Shown here in pieces: positions 60,615 through 64,000 of a stretch of DNA of 64,000 nucleotides (its first letter is position 1; every line of letters starts with the position of its first letter). The translations under genes were made by a program, and so were the position numbers. The notes beneath the pieces were generated by a model. That model was not told where the DNA came from and did not search any database. It worked only from the letters and a program-made list of their open reading frames with translations. Source of the stretch: Dyella flava (lineage in GTDB: Bacteria > Pseudomonadota > Gammaproteobacteria > Xanthomonadales > Rhodanobacteraceae); NCBI RefSeq assembly GCF_016904955.1, contig NZ_JADIKE010000036.1, positions 138,021-202,020 on the forward strand, read 5' to 3'.

Positions 60615-61016
60615 TCACTCATAGGTCTGAGTCACCAGTACCGGATCCGCGCCACTGGACTGCGTGGCACGAACATAGCTGGCGAAGTACCTGAGCACCT
60701 GATCAGGCTCAGTGCTGGAAAGGTGCTCGACACTGGCGCTGTAAGTCCGCGATGCATTGACCGGCGCCGAGGCCGTGCCGGAACAGCTTTGCTGATACGG
60801 CTGCTGCGCTCTCGCAGCACGGTTAACCGTGCTCAGCAAATCCGCCGCCGCGGAAATATTGCAGGTCGGCTCGACCAACGCGCCGACGAAGGTGATGGTT
60901 CCACCTTTAATAGATCCGCCTTCAGCCTTCACGCTGCCGCCCGCTTTCGCGACCGACGCGCCCAAGACCGCAACAAAGAAGCAACCGACTAAGACCCACC
61001 ACCGACGACCACGCAT
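60615..61016 (-). CDS. Orphan fimbrial-like secreted protein
   Basis: A 133-residue protein with a signal peptide (MRGRRWWVLVGCFFVAVLGASVAKA) and a mature N-terminus GGTITFVGALVEPTCNISAAADLL that matches the fimbrial subunit start, including the first cysteine, with a second Cys in QQSCSGTASA. Later residues (VLRYFASYVRATQ, ending VTQTYE) fit a truncated or divergent pilin. It is transcribed opposite to the adjacent fimbrial operon (212 bp gap). No chaperone is beside it. Possibly an anchor or regulator subunit. Confidence 0.7.
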   Translation of the reverse strand: MRGRRWWVLVGCFFVAVLGASVAKAGGSVKAEGGSIKGGTITFVGALVEPTCNISAAADLLSTVNRAARAQQPYQQSCSGTASAPVNASRTYSASVEHLSSTEPDQVLRYFASYVRATQSSGADPVLVTQTYE

Positions 61017-61589
61017 AGTGCTGCCCTCCACCGGCGTTCGCGCACGTGCGAGCACCTGTGAAGGCACATCGGCGGCGCGCCCTGGGGCTTGAGAGCGTCT
61101 GCCGAGTTCAGTTACGAAAATGCGAAGTCCATCACATAAATTTGTGCAATGGGCCCGTCAAAAAGCCTACGCGGGGATCAGGATCCGGCTTTGTGGTGGA
61201 TGTGTGAATTCCTCGTGAAACAATGATTTGAACCGATTAACAGGACAGCCTGGTCCGTGTCGGTTCCCCGCCACGAAGAATTCGGGTCGATTCGCCACGC
61301 ACTTCCGTCCAAGGGCAGTTGGACGCTTATGCAAAAAAGCGATCGACGCCTTCAAGCGCCATGATCATGACGCTTGCGTAGGGCATCCCGCCCGGCCTAG
61401 TGAGTTATCGGCAAGATTCCGGCACGCTTTAGGCCTTATGTGAATATTTTCTTACGCGGCCCGCGGCAGATCACGTTTGCACGACGCATGCCGCATATCA
61501 GGCCTCACGCCCGACATGCGCACGGTTTTCCGTTGTAAAGCCGGCCGCGCAAGCAACCTGCATGCTTGCGCGCACCTATGTGATCGGCA
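61017..61589. other. Gene-poor interval of about 570 bp
   Basis: Between the orphan fimbrial-like gene and the reductase. Short frames here lack a ribosome-binding site or family features. It should contain the promoter of the orphan fimbrial-like gene and the end of the reductase transcript. I saw no clear terminator, repeat or RNA gene. Confidence 0.5.
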
Positions 61590-62336
61590 TCAGCGCGAAG
61601 AAATGTACTTCTCGCGCCGGATCTGCGGGATCGGCAGGCCGAATTCCTTCAAGGCATTGAAAGCGGCATCGACCATGTTGGGGTTGCCGCACAGGTAAGC
61701 GATATCCCGCTCCGCCGACGGAGCGATTTCGGCCAGCACACTCTGCACATGGCCGGCACGGTCATGCGCGCGCGGCACCGCGCGCGGCTGCCGGCTCAGG
61801 CAACCGTAAAAGGTGAAACCGGGATGGGCTTGCGCGAAGGCTTCGAATTCTTCGCCGTACAGCAATTCGGTCTCGTTGCGCGCGCCGTAGAGCAGCACCA
61901 CTTCGCGGTCACCTCTGGCGACCAGCTTTTCGAACTGCGGCAACATCGCACGGTACGGCGTGACGCCGGTACCTGTCGCCAGCAACAGATAGCGTGGATG
62001 GGTATCGCTGTCCTGCAGGCAGAAGCGTCCATACGGGCCGCTCGCCTCGATCGTTCCACCGATGGCCAGTTCGCTCAGCAACTTGGTCGCAGCGCCACCA
62101 TCCACATAACTCACCGCGATCTCGATCCGTTGCACCGGCGAACCGCCATCGCCCACGGTCGCCACCGAATAGCTGCGCTTGGTGGCGGTGCCATCGTCGT
62201 AATGAAAGTGGATCTGCAGGAACTGGCCGGGAATGAATGCCAGCGGCTTTCCGTCGGCGCGCTCGAAGGCCAGGTGCCGCACAGTGGGGGCCAGCATGTG
62301 ACTGTCGGCAAGACGTAGCGAGAAATGTTCGGCCAT
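61590..62336 (-). CDS. Ferredoxin/flavodoxin-NADP+ reductase
   Basis: A 248-residue FAD enzyme of the bacterial FNR type. FAD-binding motif KRSYSVATVG (R54-S57), the AIGGTIEASGPYGRFCL region, NADP-binding GTGVTPYRA (122-130), and YLCGNPNMVDAAF near the C-terminus. ATG 62336 defines the family N-terminus; the longer open frame upstream is antisense to the ABC gene. Transfers electrons between NADPH and ferredoxin or flavodoxin; radical SAM enzymes (such as HpnH/HpnJ here) may draw on this, an inference. Confidence 0.93.
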   Translation of the reverse strand: MAEHFSLRLADSHMLAPTVRHLAFERADGKPLAFIPGQFLQIHFHYDDGTATKRSYSVATVGDGGSPVQRIEIAVSYVDGGAATKLLSELAIGGTIEASGPYGRFCLQDSDTHPRYLLLATGTGVTPYRAMLPQFEKLVARGDREVVLLYGARNETELLYGEEFEAFAQAHPGFTFYGCLSRQPRAVPRAHDRAGHVQSVLAEIAPSAERDIAYLCGNPNMVDAAFNALKEFGLPIPQIRREKYISSR

Positions 62337-62474
62337 GCAGGTATCCAACGGGAAACAGTGAGTACGCCCGGCCGAATCGGTCGTCGGGGCAAGGCCCGCT
62401 ATAATAGCGGGATGCCCTGATCCGTTCCGCCCAGGCGGAGCGGCCCCAGGCAGCCCCTCCCAACGGTGCTCCTC

Positions 62475-63440
62475 ATGTCTTCCATCCCCGCACTTGTCGT
62501 CGACAATCTGCGCAAAACCTACGGCAACGGCGTCCAGGCGCTCAAAGGCATCAGCCTGACGGTGCAGCCCGGCGACTTTTTCGCCCTGCTCGGCCCCAAC
62601 GGCGCCGGCAAGTCCACGCTGATCGGCATCCTCTCCTCGCTGGTCAACTCCAGCGAGGGCGATGCCCGGATCTTTGGCATGTCGGTCAACAAGCAGCGCA
62701 ACGAGGCGATGAAGCTGATCGGCCTGGTCCCGCAGGAGATCAACTTCAACCAGTTCGAGAAGCCGTTCGACATCTGCGTGAACGAGGCCGGCTTCTACGG
62801 CATCCCGCGGAAGATTGCCGCCGAACGCGCCGAGAAATACCTGAAAGAACTGCGCCTGTGGGACAAGGCGCAGGATCAGGCGCGGATGCTGTCGGGCGGC
62901 ATGAAGCGCCGCCTGATGATCGCCCGCGCCATGATGAACGAACCGCGCCTGCTGATCCTGGACGAACCGACCGCGGGCGTCGACATCGAGATCCGCCGCT
63001 CCATGTGGCACTTCATCAGCGGCATCAACGCCGCCGGCACCACGGTGATCCTCACCACGCATTACCTGGAAGAAGCCGAACAGCTTTGCCGCAACATCGC
63101 CATCATCGATCACGGCACCATCGTGGAAAACACCACGATGAAGCAGTTGCTGTCGAAGCTGGACGTGGAGACCTTCGTGTTCGACGTAAACAACCTGCCG
63201 GAAGTGCTGCCTTCGCTGCCGGGCATCACCTTCCGCCGCACGGACGAGCACACGCTGGAGGCGGAAATGCCGCGCACGCAGGCCATGAACGCCCTGTTCG
63301 ACGCGTTCAACGCCCACGGCATCACGGTGACCTCGATGCGCAACAAGACCAACCGCCTGGAGGAACTGTTTGTGCGACTGGTCGAGAACGGACGGCAAGA
63401 ACAGGACAAACAGGAATCGAGCAAGGAGAAAGTGGCATGA
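62475..63440 (+). CDS. ABC transporter ATP-binding protein, YadG-like
   Basis: A 321-residue ATPase: Walker A GPNGAGKST at 40-48, LSGGMKRRLMIARAMMNEPRLLILDEPTAGVD, H-loop TTHYLEEAEQ, and a C-terminal domain with RTDEHTLEAEMP. YadG-type exporters are of unknown substrate. The stop overlaps the permease start (ATGA). Confidence 0.93.
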   Translation: MSSIPALVVDNLRKTYGNGVQALKGISLTVQPGDFFALLGPNGAGKSTLIGILSSLVNSSEGDARIFGMSVNKQRNEAMKLIGLVPQEINFNQFEKPFDICVNEAGFYGIPRKIAAERAEKYLKELRLWDKAQDQARMLSGGMKRRLMIARAMMNEPRLLILDEPTAGVDIEIRRSMWHFISGINAAGTTVILTTHYLEEAEQLCRNIAIIDHGTIVENTTMKQLLSKLDVETFVFDVNNLPEVLPSLPGITFRRTDEHTLEAEMPRTQAMNALFDAFNAHGITVTSMRNKTNRLEELFVRLVENGRQEQDKQESSKEKVA

Positions 63441-64000
63441 GCAACCTTGCCGGCAACATGGTTGCCCTGCAGACGATCGTGCGCCGCGAGATCGTGCGCA
63501 TCATGCGCATCTGGACACAGACGCTGATTCCGCCCGCCATCACGATGACGCTGTATTTCGTGATCTTCGGCAGGCTGATCGGCGGCCGTATCGGCAACAT
63601 CCAGGGCCAATTCAGCTATATGCAGTACATCGTGCCGGGCCTGGTGATGATGAGCATCATCACCAACAGCTACGGCAACATTTCCAGCTCGTTCTTCGGC
63701 GCCAAGTTCCAGCGTTCGGTGGAAGAGATGCTGGTCTCGCCGATGTCGAACTGGGTCATCCTGCTCGGTTACGTGACCGGCGCGGTGGTGCGTGGCCTGA
63801 TCGTCGGTTTCCTGGTGCTGCTGATCGCGCTGTTCTTCACCAAGCTGCATGTCGCGCATCCGCTGGTGACCATTCTGTCGGTGCTGTTCGGCGCCACGAT
63901 TTTTTCGCTGGCCGGCTTCGTCAACGCGATCTATGCGAAGAAATTCGATGACATCGCCCTGGTGCCCACCTTCGTGCTCACCCCGCTGACCTATCTTGGC
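63437..64000 (+). CDS. ABC-2 type permease, YadH-like, truncated by window end
   Basis: 188 codons are visible, running off the right edge. It has QTIVRREIVRIMRIWTQTLIPPAITMTLYFVIFGRLIGGRIG, the ABC-2 motif YMQYIVPGLVMMSIITNSYGNISSSFFGAKFQRSVEEMLVSPMS, and four to five membrane helices so far. Forms a transporter with the adjacent ATPase; the family is usually about 250-260 residues, so roughly 70 residues lie outside. Confidence 0.92.
   Translation, partial: MSNLAGNMVALQTIVRREIVRIMRIWTQTLIPPAITMTLYFVIFGRLIGGRIGNIQGQFSYMQYIVPGLVMMSIITNSYGNISSSFFGAKFQRSVEEMLVSPMSNWVILLGYVTGAVVRGLIVGFLVLLIALFFTKLHVAHPLVTILSVLFGATIFSLAGFVNAIYAKKFDDIALVPTFVLTPLTYLG

Noticed and set aside
61120..61165. CRP-like palindrome near 61130 (TCACATAAATTTGTGC)
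   Set aside because: The half-sites are in the wrong orientation for TGTGA-N6-TCACA.
61228..61443. 71-codon frame in the gap after the orphan fimbrial-like gene
   Set aside because: No convincing ribosome site, basic low-complexity residues and no domain; likely chance.
62337..63398. N-terminal extension of the reductase frame to 602 residues
   Set aside because: The extra residues are antisense to the YadG-like ATPase gene; the FNR family starts at ATG 62336.
1..64000. tRNA, rRNA, CRISPR or prophage
   Set aside because: No clover-leaf-like sequence, rRNA conserved segment, regularly spaced repeat array or phage gene cluster was recognised on reading; a covariance-model search would be needed to exclude small RNAs.

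Overview
The window is about 64 kb of GC-rich chromosomal DNA with densely packed genes, many joined by ATGA-type stop/start overlaps. Gene content (hopanoid genes, tatABC followed by a MidA-type methyltransferase, cytochrome c4 next to two DsbA-like lipoproteins, CRP/Clp-like sites, GTAG-headed REP sequences) suggests a gammaproteobacterium of the Xanthomonadales/Lysobacterales, probably Rhodanobacteraceae (Dyella/Luteibacter/Rhodanobacter-like). This placement is inferred from content, not from a search. I saw no rRNA, tRNA, CRISPR array, IS element or phage.

Region 1 (1-4.9 kb) holds a metallo-oxidase (DUF692) plus partner (DUF2063) pair cut by the window edge, an AraC-type regulator and an M3-family lipoprotein peptidase.

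Region 2 (5-27.4 kb) is the core of the window, an isoprenoid-to-hopanoid supercluster. On the minus strand lie a DUF2147 protein, mevalonate-diphosphate decarboxylase, phosphomevalonate kinase, a fused HMG-CoA reductase-mevalonate kinase, IPP isomerase, hpnH and hpnB. On the plus strand lie hpnI, hpnJ, hpnK, hpnL and a ferritin-like protein. After a convergent hpnA come a single-enzyme-type squalene synthase, squalene-hopene cyclase, hpnG, copC, copD and a farnesyl-diphosphate synthase. Together they could take HMG-CoA through mevalonate, IPP/DMAPP, FPP and squalene to hopene and on to modified bacteriohopanepolyols. HMG-CoA synthase, thiolase, hpnC, hpnE and hpnN are not in the window.

Region 3 (27.5-54.7 kb) is mostly housekeeping: bioD, free-Met-R-sulfoxide reductase, engB, cytochrome c4, two DsbA-like lipoproteins, a nuclease-family hydrolase, a membrane-bound GH17 protein, soluble lytic transglycosylase, an NDUFA9-like dehydrogenase, cca, an LTA-synthase-like sulfatase, a YfhO-like membrane protein, MidA, tatABC, a SYLF protein, ferrochelatase and an alpha/beta hydrolase. 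It ends in a five-gene minus operon: membrane protein, small XRE regulator, S33 peptidase and a Na+-efflux-type ABC pair.

Region 4 (54.7-64 kb) contains a chaperone-usher fimbrial operon preceded by two CRP/Clp-type sites, an orphan fimbrial-like gene on the other strand, a ferredoxin/flavodoxin-NADP reductase and a YadGH-type ABC exporter cut by the window end.

The most unusual observations are the HMGR-mevalonate kinase fusion inside a combined mevalonate/hopanoid locus; a ~270-bp nested palindromic element that appears to have replaced the 5' end of the SYLF gene; repeat DNA read as the N-terminus of HpnK; paired 18-bp operators before the XRE operon; and related palindromes on both sides of copD.
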